NCBI RefSeq assembly: GCF_030913705.1
Contig: NZ_CP133190.1
Span: 6,101,501-6,165,500 of the forward strand
Source of the DNA: Anaerocolumna sp. MB42-C2
GTDB lineage: Bacteria; Bacillota; Clostridia; Lachnospirales; Lachnospiraceae
Reading direction: 5' to 3'
Length of the DNA: 64,000 bases
The first letter of the stretch is position 1. Each line of letters opens with the position of its first letter. The notes under the pieces are model-generated. The model made no database searches. It was not told the DNA's origin and saw only the letters and a program-made list of their open reading frames with translations. This document shows positions 43,070 through 52,505 of this stretch, in pieces. Made by a program: the position numbers and the translations under genes.

Positions 43070-43119
43070 TGAACCGTTCATTCAATTATAATTGTATTAC
43101 TTTTAGCTTGACCTGTCAA
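43070..43119 (-). promoter_or_regulatory. tetR promoter and operator
   Basis: On the minus strand TTGACA (43114-43119) and TACAAT (43091-43096) are spaced 17 bp. The operator TGAACCGTTCATTCAATT (43070-43087, plus-strand reading) covers the expected transcription start, consistent with autorepression. Confidence 0.65.
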
Positions 43120-43314
43120 GCACAGTTCTTTTCTTTTTCTCTTTTCTTTCGCTTCGTTTGACTTGCAGATAAAACTTGCCATAGATTGTATTGTAACCAG
43201 ACTGGTACTTTATTTTTATTGCTTTATGGTAAAAAATGTATTAATGTATATAGTACTAAATTATAAATCAAAGGAAACTTATAGTAATAGTACTAAGAAA
43301 AAGGAGAGCAAAAA

Positions 43315-43730
43315 ATGATCTTTCAATTTGTTGATGGTATAAAATATAAGCTTCACAAACCGGCGGATATGTCTTTTTTAAACAGGTATGGTAAGGTATT
43401 TAAAGTATTTGATGACCAGGATTCCGGTAACATATGTTTTGGAACACAGTTAGGTGAGAAACGGTATTTTATAAAGTTTGCCGGTGTAAGAACAGCAGAA
43501 TATAATGGAGATACTTAACGAATGTCTATTTAATGGGTGCGACGGCATTTGCAATGTTTGGAGGCGAAACAGACCATTCCTATGAGAGATGGAAATTAGA
43601 TAAAAACTTATTTAATATTGCCTTAAAAGCTGTAAGTACCGAAAGAGAAAAACGATATTTTACTATAAAAAAGTTTGCTGATGAGTGGAATCAGGCATTA
43701 TTGCTCTATATTAATGGATATTTATCGTGA
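43315..43730 (+). pseudogene. Serine/threonine kinase-like gene with large internal deletion
   Basis: An intact start (AAGGAGAG then ATG) leads into residues like the N-lobe of Clostridial kinase-like proteins (NRYGKVFKVFDDQDSGNICFG, KRYFIKFAG). The frame ends after YNGD at 43518. Sequence immediately after, in another frame (from about 43519), reads TNVYLMGATAFAMFGGETD and on to a proper C-terminus at 43730. The middle, with the catalytic loop and DFG-type region, is missing. About 150 residues are lost by comparison with the family layout (from memory). Not functional. Confidence 0.7.
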
Positions 43731-43863
43731 TAAAATAAACTAAAAAATCATTTGCGTAATAATCACATTTATGATAAAATTAATACAGAACATATGTTTC
43801 CGGAGCTTGGAGAGGCCACCGCTTAAGAGATTGTTGTTACAAACAAACAATAGGAGGAACGGA

Positions 43864-45546
43864 ATGTTACTAAATTTACATGTAAAAAATTTTGCTATAA
43901 TTGATGAAGTAGACGTGACTTTTACAGACAACCTTAATATTCTAACCGGTGAAACCGGAGCCGGTAAATCAATTATTATCGGTTCTATTAATGTAGCTCT
44001 GGGAGGTAAGATAGCAAAAGACATCATTCGAAAAGGAGCCGAATATGCTCTGGTAGAATTATTATTTCAGATAGAAGATAAACATATTTTAGAAGTATTA
44101 AATGAGATGGATATACCTGCTGAAGATGGTCAGATAATCATTAGCAGAAAGATTATGAATGGCAAAAGTATCAGTAAAATTAACGGACAAAGTGTTACCG
44201 CCGGAGTTCTAAAAGAGATAGCCGGATTGTTAATTGATATACATGGTCAGCATGAACACCAGTCCCTGTTATATAAAGAAAAACATTTAGATATTATAGA
44301 CCGGTTTGCCAAGTCTTCTATAGGAGATATTAAAAAGGAGTTGGAATCTGAATATAAAGAATACATAAATCTTAGAAATAAGCTTAATGAATTAAAAATA
44401 GATGAAGATAAAAGATTAAGGGAAATATCTTTCCTGGAATATGAAATCAATGAGATTAAAAATGCCAATCTAAAAATGGGTGAAGATGAGATATTAGCTG
44501 CGGAGTATAAAAAACTATCCAACTCCAAAACAATTGCGGAAGGATTAAATAATGTATATGACTGGATGAGTTATCAGATAACGGATTCCGCTGGTGATAA
44601 TATCGGCAGGACAGTCAAGCAGCTAACTAAGTTATTAGAATTTGATGATTCCTTAGCGGGTTTATATAATCAGATATTGGATATCGAAACATTGGTTAAT
44701 GATTTTAACAGAGACTTATCTGAGTATACATCTGATATGAATAATAACGAAGAAGATTTATCAATTACAGAACAGCGGCTGGATTTAATTAATCATCTAA
44801 AATCAAAATATGGCAGCGCTATAACGGATATACTAAAATATCTTGAACAAAGTGAAAAAAAGCTGTCACAATATAAAAACTATGAGGAAACGATGTCTGC
44901 TTTAGCGATACAGTTGGAAAAGCAGGAGACCAAAATACAGGATTTATCAGATCAGTTATCATTAATTCGAAAAGAAAAAGCAAAAGATTTATCAGCTAAA
45001 ATAAAAGATGCTTTAATTGATTTAAATTTTCTTGAAGTACAATTTGAAATGATATTTAAGCCTACCGGACACTATTCGGTTAATGGATTTGACGATGCTG
45101 AGTTTTTGATTTCTACCAATCCGGGTGAAGAGATAAAACCATTATCGAAAGTAGCTTCCGGCGGTGAATTGTCAAGAATTATGTTAGCCATTAAATCCGT
45201 ACTGGCTGATAAGGATGAAATTGAAACACTGATTTTTGACGAAATTGATGTCGGTGTAAGTGGAAGGACTGCTCAAAAAGTATCTGAGAAGTTATCCATG
45301 ATAGCAGGAAGTCATCAGGTTTTATGTATTACTCACCTTCCTCAGATCGCAGCAATGGCAGATTCTCATTATATTATTGAAAAATCATCTGACGGATTTA
45401 CCACCAAGACATCCATACGTAATCTCAAAGAAAATGAGTCCATAGATGAAATTGCAAGAATCTTGGGAGGCGCGGTCATTACGGATACTGTTCTACAAAG
45501 TGCAAAAGAAATGAAACAATTGGCTAAAACAACTAAAAAATACTAG
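43864..45546 (+). CDS. recN: DNA repair protein RecN
   Basis: SMC-like ATPase recruited to double-strand breaks. 560 residues. Walker A is GETGAGKS (29-36); two coiled-coil arms flank the middle; the signature is VASGGELSRIMLAIKS; Walker B is IFDEIDVGVSG; the His switch region is VLCITHLPQIAA. I use ATG 43864 after TAGGAGG; an upstream in-frame ATG at 43771 has no ribosome site. It begins the recN-spoIVB-spo0A run. Confidence 0.96.
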   Translation: MLLNLHVKNFAIIDEVDVTFTDNLNILTGETGAGKSIIIGSINVALGGKIAKDIIRKGAEYALVELLFQIEDKHILEVLNEMDIPAEDGQIIISRKIMNGKSISKINGQSVTAGVLKEIAGLLIDIHGQHEHQSLLYKEKHLDIIDRFAKSSIGDIKKELESEYKEYINLRNKLNELKIDEDKRLREISFLEYEINEIKNANLKMGEDEILAAEYKKLSNSKTIAEGLNNVYDWMSYQITDSAGDNIGRTVKQLTKLLEFDDSLAGLYNQILDIETLVNDFNRDLSEYTSDMNNNEEDLSITEQRLDLINHLKSKYGSAITDILKYLEQSEKKLSQYKNYEETMSALAIQLEKQETKIQDLSDQLSLIRKEKAKDLSAKIKDALIDLNFLEVQFEMIFKPTGHYSVNGFDDAEFLISTNPGEEIKPLSKVASGGELSRIMLAIKSVLADKDEIETLIFDEIDVGVSGRTAQKVSEKLSMIAGSHQVLCITHLPQIAAMADSHYIIEKSSDGFTTKTSIRNLKENESIDEIARILGGAVITDTVLQSAKEMKQLAKTTKKY

Positions 45547-45592
45547 TTTGAAATCAAATTAAATAGGTATACTATCAAAAGATAGTCATTCA

Positions 45593-45621
45593 GGATATAC
45601 ACTTTTTGTATATCCTTTTTT
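45593..45621 (+). terminator. Rho-independent terminator of recN
   Basis: GGATATAC (45593-45600) and GTATATCC (45608-45615) form an 8-bp stem followed by six T. Confidence 0.88.
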
Positions 45622-45672
45622 ATTTCCGCATAGGCAAAGTGAGGATTAGCAAGCTTGTTTATAATAAATCAA

Positions 45673-45731
45673 CCGGACAGAAGAACCAGAGATACTGACA
45701 AACGTGTATCTTCCGGTTTGTCAGGAATAAA
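45673..45731. repeat. Overlapping inverted repeats upstream of spoIVB
   Basis: CTGACAAAC pairs with GTTTGTCAG (9 bp, 12-nt loop), while AACCGGA just upstream could instead pair with TCCGGTT inside that hairpin, so two structures compete. They lie in the 336-bp recN-spoIVB gap. The remainder of the gap presumably holds the forespore promoter of spoIVB, which I could not place with confidence. Confidence 0.35.
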
Positions 45732-45882
45732 CCTTGAACAATCCTGTTGGAATAAAGTACTACTGCCCGGATAGTTCTGCTGGCGGAAAGAAAACATAAC
45801 GATAGCATTTCACTTGGGTTTGATTATGTCAGCTTAATGACTATTTGTTATTCTTACGTTTAAAAAAGATAGGAGCCTGTTT

Positions 45883-47172
45883 ATGCACAGAAAATCTGTA
45901 TATCGTAAAGTACTGATATTATTATTATGTATTAATATAGTTGTACTTTTATTTTTTACTTATAAAGAATTAGATAATAGAGTCCCCGATAAGATTAAAA
46001 TTTTAGTTGGTGAAAATCAGGAATTCGATTTTGATCTGCCATTTAAAGGTGCTTTTGATAATAAAAATGTAGATGTAATAAGTGTAAATAATAAAACTGT
46101 ACCGACAAATCAGATCAAATTAGATTTAAATAAACCATTTTCTATTAAATCAACTAAAACAGGACAATATGTTATTAATTTAAAGCTATTCGGCTTTTTG
46201 GATTTTAAGAAAGTTGAGTTGGGTGTCATTGATACCCGGGAAGTACTTCCCAGCGGGAAACCTATAGGCATTTACGTTGAGACAGATGGAGTTATGGTAC
46301 TTGGAACAGGGGTAATCAATGCGGTTGACGGTTTAAATTATGAACCGGCACTTAATAAGCTAAAATCGGGAGATTATATAACAGCTGTTGATAATAAGAC
46401 AATTCATAATAAGGAAGAATTGATTAATGAAATCCAGAATAGTAACGGTAAAGATATTAAGATAGATGTAAGAAGAAATGAAAAAGATATACAATATAAC
46501 GTTTCACCGGTTAAAACATCGGATGGTGAATACAAAATAGGAGCTTGGATCAGGGATAATACACAAGGTATTGGTACATTGACATTTGTAACTCAGGAGG
46601 GAGAATTTGGGGCTTTAGGTCATGGTATAACAGATATTGATACAAGCCTGATTATGGAAATAAACCGAGGTTACGTATATTCAGCAGATATTATGACAAT
46701 TATTAAAGGTAAACAGGGAGCACCTGGTGAGTTAATTGGTTTAATCAATCAAAATGACAGAAATAAAATAGGGAATATTACAAAAAATACGAATCAGGGA
46801 ATATTCGGCAAAGTAGATAATAAGTATAATTCGACAAGCATTAAAGGATATTTGCCTTTAGGATTAAAGCAGGAAGTGAAATTAGGGCCAGCCACTATAT
46901 TAACCTGCGTTGATAATGAAGTGAAAGAATACAATATTGAAATTGAAAAAATAGATATGAATAGCTCCAGCCCGAATAAAGGAATGGTAATTCGAATCGT
47001 GGATAAAGATCTTCTGGCTCTAACCGGCGGAATTGTACAAGGCATGAGCGGAAGCCCTATAATTCAGAATGGAAAAATAATTGGAGCCGTTACGCACGTT
47101 TTTATACAGGATTCTACTAAAGGTTACGGTACTTTTATAGAAAATATGATTAATAATTTGGAAGATAATTAA
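45883..47172 (+). CDS. spoIVB: SpoIVB peptidase (S55 family)
   Basis: Forespore-made serine protease that signals to the mother cell to activate pro-sigma-K processing. 429 residues. N-terminal membrane anchor (about 7-26), PDZ domain (about 110-210, PSGKPIGIYVETDGVMVLG), and S55 domain with His247 (ALGHGITD) and nucleophile Ser391 in GMSGSPI. Normal length. It precedes spo0A as in most spore formers. Confidence 0.96.
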   Translation: MHRKSVYRKVLILLLCINIVVLLFFTYKELDNRVPDKIKILVGENQEFDFDLPFKGAFDNKNVDVISVNNKTVPTNQIKLDLNKPFSIKSTKTGQYVINLKLFGFLDFKKVELGVIDTREVLPSGKPIGIYVETDGVMVLGTGVINAVDGLNYEPALNKLKSGDYITAVDNKTIHNKEELINEIQNSNGKDIKIDVRRNEKDIQYNVSPVKTSDGEYKIGAWIRDNTQGIGTLTFVTQEGEFGALGHGITDIDTSLIMEINRGYVYSADIMTIIKGKQGAPGELIGLINQNDRNKIGNITKNTNQGIFGKVDNKYNSTSIKGYLPLGLKQEVKLGPATILTCVDNEVKEYNIEIEKIDMNSSSPNKGMVIRIVDKDLLALTGGIVQGMSGSPIIQNGKIIGAVTHVFIQDSTKGYGTFIENMINNLEDN

Positions 47173-47309
47173 GAGAATTAATATATCGACGGGAAACTAG
47201 AAAATTCTTACAGTAATGATATAATTACACACCAATATAGTAAAAAAATATAGTAAAATTAATATAAACGCCTATTTTGTATGAAAAATAGCCAAAATCC
47301 AAAACATTA

Positions 47310-47320
47310 TTGTCGTAAAA
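47310..47320 (+). promoter_or_regulatory. Possible 0A box upstream of spo0A
   Basis: TTGTCGTAAAA differs by one base from a typical Spo0A binding box (TTGTCGAA-like). It lies about 200 bp upstream of the spo0A -35 box, so any control would be at a distance or on another promoter not located here. Confidence 0.35.
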
Positions 47321-47507
47321 TGCGATAAGAAACAATTGATAAAATGGAAATAAATGTATATAATGCAAATATGGTAAGAATTTACAAATGATTATTTCAT
47401 ACAATTCATGGATGGTGCTAATTCATATATAATTATGTAAAAGCGAACTATATTTGCAGATATATTCTATAGTATTGTAAAATTAATGGTAAATAATATG
47501 GAAAATA

Positions 47508-47536
47508 TTGACTTAAACATTAAAACGCGGTATAAT
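47508..47536 (+). promoter_or_regulatory. Sigma-A promoter of spo0A
   Basis: TTGACT (47508-47513) and TATAAT (47531-47536) with a 17-bp spacer. The leader is about 120 nt and contains a perfect but unused ribosome site (AAAGGAGG, 47586-47593) well before the real one. Confidence 0.78.
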
Positions 47537-47665
47537 GTAGTACATGGTGGGCAAAATTCGTGAATTTATGTAACAAATTATAATGAAAGGAGGCAAATAT
47601 ATTAACTATATTTACGTAGTATTATAAAGAAAACCGTAACAGGTAATATTTTGGGAGGAATCAAA

Positions 47666-48469
47666 GTGGGTAAGATTAATGTAGCAATTGTGGATGACAA
47701 TGAAAGAATCGTTAAATTATTAGAAGAAATACTTAAGGGTGATTCTGATATAGAGGTAGTAGGGACCTCTGAAAATGGAATCGACGCTCTGGAAATGATT
47801 AAAGAAAAGAAACCAGATGTAGTACTCTTAGATTTAATAATGCCTAAACTAGATGGTTTGGGTGTTATGGAGAAAGTAAGATTAGATGAATCTTACAAAA
47901 AAACGCCGGCATTTATTGTAATAACGGCAATCGGACAAGAGGGAGTTACTGAAAATGCTTTTGAGCTTGGTGCAAGCTACTATATAATGAAACCTTTTGA
48001 TAATAATATGGTATTAACAAGAATAAAACAAGTTAGAGGTGATTTACATAATAATAAGTTAATAGAAAACCACCGGGTTAGTACCTACGAGAACAAAGAT
48101 GATTATAAAGAAAGAAATCTCGAATCCGATGTTACTAATATAATACATGAAATTGGTGTTCCGGCTCATATTAAAGGATATCAGTATCTTAGAGATGCTA
48201 TCATGATGTCCGTAAATGACAATGAGATGTTGAATTCCATTACGAAATTATTGTATCCGTCCATTGCTAAAAGGCATAAGACAACACCTAGCCGCGTTGA
48301 AAGAGCAATAAGGCATGCTATAGAAGTAGCCTGGAGCAGAGGAAAAATGGATACGATTGATGAATTATTTGGGTATACAGTAAGCAATGGGAAAGGAAAA
48401 CCGACTAATTCTGAGTTTGTAGCATTAATTGCTGATAAAATCAGATTAGAATACAAATTAAGAGCATAA
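47666..48469 (+). CDS. spo0A: Sporulation master regulator Spo0A
   Basis: 267 residues. Receiver with Asp10-Asp11 and phospho-acceptor Asp56 (LLDLIMPKLDG), the same position as in Bacillus. The DNA-binding domain has the invariant recognition segment KTTPSRVERAIRHAIE and WSRG. Start GTG 47666, eight bases after GGGAGG; the longer frame from 47651 would run through that site. Followed by a strong terminator. Confidence 0.98.
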   Translation: MGKINVAIVDDNERIVKLLEEILKGDSDIEVVGTSENGIDALEMIKEKKPDVVLLDLIMPKLDGLGVMEKVRLDESYKKTPAFIVITAIGQEGVTENAFELGASYYIMKPFDNNMVLTRIKQVRGDLHNNKLIENHRVSTYENKDDYKERNLESDVTNIIHEIGVPAHIKGYQYLRDAIMMSVNDNEMLNSITKLLYPSIAKRHKTTPSRVERAIRHAIEVAWSRGKMDTIDELFGYTVSNGKGKPTNSEFVALIADKIRLEYKLRA

Positions 48470-48500
48470 TAACATTGGATTAACCTTGTTAATTATAAAG

Positions 48501-48540
48501 AAGCCCGTCTCATATCAAGAATTGAGACGGGCTTGTTTTA
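48501..48540 (+). terminator. Rho-independent terminator of spo0A
   Basis: AAGCCCGTCTCA pairs with TGAGACGGGCTT, 12 bp, followed by GTTTT. Confidence 0.9.
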
Positions 48541-48578
48541 AATATCTAGCATATATATCCAGCATATGTAAATAAATC

Positions 48579-48607
48579 TTTCATAAAAGCCTTTAATAAG
48601 GTATAAT
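48579..48607 (+). promoter_or_regulatory. Possible promoter of glgA
   Basis: TTTCAT (48579-48584) and TATAAT (48602-48607), spacer 17 bp; the -35 box is weak. A leader of about 160 nt follows. Nothing else is evident in the spo0A-glgA gap. Confidence 0.45.
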
Positions 48608-48776
48608 TAATATGAATAATATTGCGAAAGACCTGCGATTCAAAAACCTCGAATCAGTGAATTGATAAGAATTATATAAGAGGCTGTTCTTCAAGTTTTG
48701 TATTTGTAAGCAGGTGTTTTCCTGTGATAATTTTATCATTGGATAGTAAATGAATAGTGTGTAGGGAGGTAATTAT

Positions 48777-50219
48777 ATGAAGAGTGTATTGTATATGGCT
48801 TCAGAATGCGTTCCATTTATAAAGACAGGTGGTTTGGCGGATGTAGTAGGATCATTACCTAAGTATATTAATAAGGAAGAATTTGATATACGGGTAATGT
48901 TACCAAAATATAAGGTTATACCGGAAGTATTTAAAGAAAAAATGATCTATAAAACGAATTTTTATATGGATTTATCCTGGAGAAGTCAATATATTGGCTT
49001 GTTTGAACTCGAATACAGTGGTATTATCTTTTATTTTATTGATAATGAATTTTACTTTACCGGGAACACTCCTTACGGAAATATCTACGAGGATATTGAA
49101 AAATTCGCTTTTTACTGTAAAGCCTGCCTTTCTGCACTTCCGATTCTGGGTTTTAAACCTGAGATCATTCATTGCCATGACTGGCAGACAGGTTTGTTGC
49201 CGGTATATTTGAAAGACCGGTTTATGGAAAATGAATTTTATAAAGATATAAAAACAATAATGACCATACATAATCTGAAATTTCAAGGAGTATGGGATGT
49301 GAATACAATTAAGGATATCACAGGATTATCTGATTATTATTTTACGCCGGATAAATTAGAAGCTTACGGAAATGCTAATTATCTAAAGGGTGGCATTGTT
49401 TATGCTGATTATATCACAACAGTAAGTAAATCCTACTCAGAGGAAATCAAAACACCTTTTTATGGTGAAGGACTGGATGGGCTGATGCGTGCCAGAAGTA
49501 ACGATTTAACTGGTATCGTGAATGGTATTGATTATGAGGAATATAACCCGATGACAGACCCTCTGATATATCATAATTATGATCAGACTAATTTCAGAAA
49601 ATTAAAAATTAAAAATAAAAGAGATCTGCAGGAAGAACTTGGGTTAGCAGCAGGTGATAAGAAATTTATGATAGGTATCGTTTCCAGATTAACAGATCAG
49701 AAAGGTTTCGACTTAATTGATTCTATAATAGAGGAGTTATGTTCAGAAGATACCCAATTGGTTGTATTAGGTACCGGTGAACAAAAATATGAAAATTTAT
49801 TTCGCCATTATGCCTGGAAATATGGTGACAGGGTATCTGCAAATATATATTACTCTGATGAAAGAGCACATAAAATTTATGCAGGCTGCGATGCATTCCT
49901 AATGCCATCCCTATTCGAACCCTGTGGGTTAAGCCAGCTTATCAGCCTTAGATACGGGACTGTACCTATTGTAAGAGAAACAGGTGGGTTACGGGATACG
50001 GTAGAACCTTATAATGAATTCGAAAAAACCGGAACGGGTTTTAGTTTTACTAACTATAATGCCCATGAAATGTTATTTGTTATCCGATATGCTAAAAACA
50101 TATATTTTAATGCAAGAAAGGAATGGAATAAATTAATTGACAGAGGAATGTCAAAGGATTTCTCCTGGAACAATTCGGCAAAATTATATGAAGAATTATA
50201 CAAAAAAATAGGGTTGTGA
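48777..50219 (+). CDS. glgA: Glycogen (starch) synthase, ADP-glucose dependent
   Basis: GT5 glycosyltransferase adding glucose from ADP-glucose to glycogen. 480 residues. The N-terminal KTGGLADVVGSLPK (residues 17-30) binds the nucleotide sugar. HDWQTGLLPVYLK, IVSRLTDQKGFDLI and the C-terminal SLFEPCGLSQL with GTVPIVRETGGLRDTV complete the active site. It stands apart from other glg genes here. Glycogen is a common reserve in sporulating Clostridia. GGGAGG precedes ATG. Confidence 0.96.
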   Translation: MKSVLYMASECVPFIKTGGLADVVGSLPKYINKEEFDIRVMLPKYKVIPEVFKEKMIYKTNFYMDLSWRSQYIGLFELEYSGIIFYFIDNEFYFTGNTPYGNIYEDIEKFAFYCKACLSALPILGFKPEIIHCHDWQTGLLPVYLKDRFMENEFYKDIKTIMTIHNLKFQGVWDVNTIKDITGLSDYYFTPDKLEAYGNANYLKGGIVYADYITTVSKSYSEEIKTPFYGEGLDGLMRARSNDLTGIVNGIDYEEYNPMTDPLIYHNYDQTNFRKLKIKNKRDLQEELGLAAGDKKFMIGIVSRLTDQKGFDLIDSIIEELCSEDTQLVVLGTGEQKYENLFRHYAWKYGDRVSANIYYSDERAHKIYAGCDAFLMPSLFEPCGLSQLISLRYGTVPIVRETGGLRDTVEPYNEFEKTGTGFSFTNYNAHEMLFVIRYAKNIYFNARKEWNKLIDRGMSKDFSWNNSAKLYEELYKKIGL

Positions 50220-50386
50220 AACTTATTACAAGTATATAAATAGTCAAACATAAAGAATTTACCTGCATAATAAATGAACTCCTATGAGATAATAGTTGAT
50301 AGGTAACTGCTCAATGATACTAGATACTATGACTGAATCATTCTGCAATTATCCGGATTATTTTGAGTAAAAAGGAGGAAATTTGA

Positions 50387-50572
50387 ATGAGTAATTTATC
50401 AGAAATGGAACTACAGAATTTAAGACACCTTTTAGTGTTTGGTGAATCAGATAAGGAAAAATACAAAACCTATGCAGAAAATTGTACGGATCCTTATGTG
50501 AAGCAGTTTTTCCAGAAAGAAGCTCAGTCTGCAGAGCAAAAGAAACAGACATTAATACAATTTTTAAAATAG
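50387..50572 (+). CDS. Small coat-associated-like protein
   Basis: 61 residues, all helical, beginning MSNLSEMELQNLRHLL with a later QFFQKEAQSAEQKKQ. It resembles the first half of the ferritin-like helical coat proteins encoded next to CotF genes in Clostridia. AGGAGG before ATG. The following gene starts 11 bp downstream, so the two are co-translated and probably work together in the spore coat (inference from the neighbour). Confidence 0.6.
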   Translation: MSNLSEMELQNLRHLLVFGESDKEKYKTYAENCTDPYVKQFFQKEAQSAEQKKQTLIQFLK

Positions 50573-50583
50573 GAGGCTGGCAT

Positions 50584-50895
50584 ATGCAAGAGCAATTAAT
50601 GGTAAATGATGCTTTAAATTCAATTAATGCAGGTTTAAAGAGTTTAGGTGATATGATAGCACAAACTGAAAATCAGGAGCTAAGGCAAACATTACAGAAA
50701 TTCCGTAATGATGGTGAAACCTGTCAATATGAGTTATATACTATAGCGAAAAGTAAAAATTATTATCAACCGGCTCAGAAGGCTTCTCAGGATGAAATTA
50801 TGAATTTAAAAAATTTCATAAACAGTCAATCCGGTATGACAGGACAATCAGGTATGTCTGGTCAATCAAACCAGGGACATGGACAAATGAGATAA
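50584..50895 (+). CDS. CotF-like spore coat protein
   Basis: 103 residues: helical domain with VNDALNSINAGLKSLGDMIAQTENQEL and TCQYELYTIAKSKNYYQPA, the coat F / ferritin-like pattern. It closes with a Gly/Ser/Gln/Met-rich tail containing SGMTGQSGMSGQS repeats. ATG 50584 follows TAGGAGG. Such proteins are made in the mother cell late in sporulation; no sigma-K promoter could be assigned. Confidence 0.68.
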   Translation: MQEQLMVNDALNSINAGLKSLGDMIAQTENQELRQTLQKFRNDGETCQYELYTIAKSKNYYQPAQKASQDEIMNLKNFINSQSGMTGQSGMSGQSNQGHGQMR

Positions 50896-50904
50896 AATGA
50901 TCCT

Positions 50905-50966
50905 AATTTGGTATACACTTTTACTGTAATTAGGTAGGAGTGTATATCCAAATTAATACTTTTTTT
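50905..50966 (+). terminator. Terminator after cotF-like gene
   Basis: AATTTGGTATACACT pairs with AGTGTATATCCAAATT (15 bp, one bulge), followed after six bases by CTTTTTTTA. The remaining ~310 bp before gap is A+T-rich leader and promoter DNA in which I could not settle a -35/-10 pair. Confidence 0.65.
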
Positions 50967-51278
50967 AGTATTTTGGGAAAGATTACAGAATACCGAATAA
51001 GGATATTATTAACAGTAAACTATTTACAAATAATATGCACAAATAAAGAACAGAGAGATAGTGAAATATGTTAGTTCTAATAATATTCTATGAATTTGAA
51101 TTTTCTACTTGAAATTTGAATTTAAAAAAGGTAAAATAAGATAGTGTTTGAGAAAAATTTGTCAATCATATGAATTGATTAGTATCTGTCATATACATAA
51201 TTTTGTATATTAAAACGATTAAATATACAAAAGCATGACAGAATATTATAAAATTTAACAATTAGGAGGAAATATAAC

Positions 51279-52292
51279 ATGGCAGTAAAAGTGGCAATTA
51301 ATGGTTTTGGACGTATTGGACGTCTTGCATTCAGACAAATGTTTGGTGCTGAAGGATATGAAATCGTTGCAATAAATGATTTAACAAATCCTAAAATGCT
51401 TGCTCATTTATTAAAATATGATTCAGCACAAGGCAGATATGCAAAAGCTGATACAGTAGAAGCAAAAGAAGATTCTATCGTAGTAGATGGTAAAGAAATT
51501 AAGATTTATGCTCAAAGAGACCCTAAAGATCTTCCTTGGAAAGAACTTGGAGTAGATGTAGTACTTGAATGTACTGGTTTCTTCGTATCAAAAGCAAAAT
51601 CTCAGGCACATATCGATGCAGGTGCTAAAAAAGTAGTTATTTCAGCTCCGGCAGGTAATGATCTTCCAACCGTTGTATACAGCGTAAATGAAAAAACATT
51701 AAAAGCTAGTGATACAATTATTTCAGCAGCATCTTGTACGACTAACTGTTTAGCTCCTATGGCTGATACTTTAAATAAATTAGCTCCTATCGCTAAAGGT
51801 TTTATGACAACAATTCATGCTTATACCGGTGATCAGATGACTCTTGACGGACCTCATCCTAAGGGAGATTTAAGAAGAGCTCGTGCAGCAGCAGTTAATA
51901 TCGTTCCTAATTCAACCGGTGCAGCTAAAGCTATCGGTCTTGTTGTTCCAGACTTAGCCGGTAAATTAGATGGTTCTGCACAAAGAGTTCCTGTTCCTAC
52001 AGGATCTACTACTGAATTAGTAGCAGTTTGCAACGGTACTGTAACAAAAGACGATGTTAATGCAGCTATGAAAGCAGCAGCTTCCGCTTCCTTTGGATAT
52101 ACTGAAGAAGAATTAGTATCTTCTGATATTATCGGTATTACTTATGGTTCTTTATTTGATGCAACTCAAACAAAAGTTACTGATCTTGGTAACGGACAAA
52201 CTTTAGTTAAAGTTGTCTCTTGGTATGATAATGAAAATTCATATACAAGCCAGATGGTTAGAACCATTAAATATTTTGCTGAATTAGCATAA
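51279..52292 (+). CDS. gap: Glyceraldehyde-3-phosphate dehydrogenase
   Basis: NAD-dependent glycolytic enzyme, 337 residues. NAD-binding INGFGRIGRLAFR at the start, catalytic Cys153 in SCTTNCLAP, and WYDNENSYTSQMVRT at the end. Codon use (repeated GCT, GTT, GAA) suggests strong expression. TAGGAGG before ATG. No CggR-type repressor gene precedes it, unlike Bacillus. Confidence 0.97.
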   Translation: MAVKVAINGFGRIGRLAFRQMFGAEGYEIVAINDLTNPKMLAHLLKYDSAQGRYAKADTVEAKEDSIVVDGKEIKIYAQRDPKDLPWKELGVDVVLECTGFFVSKAKSQAHIDAGAKKVVISAPAGNDLPTVVYSVNEKTLKASDTIISAASCTTNCLAPMADTLNKLAPIAKGFMTTIHAYTGDQMTLDGPHPKGDLRRARAAAVNIVPNSTGAAKAIGLVVPDLAGKLDGSAQRVPVPTGSTTELVAVCNGTVTKDDVNAAMKAAASASFGYTEEELVSSDIIGITYGSLFDATQTKVTDLGNGQTLVKVVSWYDNENSYTSQMVRTIKYFAELA

Positions 52293-52505
52293 TTATTTAG
52301 TTAATAATTTATATTGATCCTATTATGGGTCCGGCCTTTGTAAATAAGTCGAGGAACGTTTACCGAACCCTCCTTGACTAGAACGATTGACCGGGCTCAT
52401 TTTAAATCATATTACTTATAACGGTAAAGTTTAAACCAAAGTAAAAAACTGAAGTAAAGAGCTTTTCGTATAGGGTTATAAAGGACAATGAAAGGAGTTA
52501 CACAC

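Noticed and set aside
43771..43863. Longer RecN starting at 43771
   Set aside because: The added residues do not match RecN, which begins MLLNLHVKNFAIID, and TAGGAGG marks ATG 43864.
47583..47627. 14-codon frame in the spo0A leader as a real gene
   Set aside because: Its ATG lies upstream of, not after, the ribosome site, and the peptide has no support; kept only as a note on the unused ribosome site.
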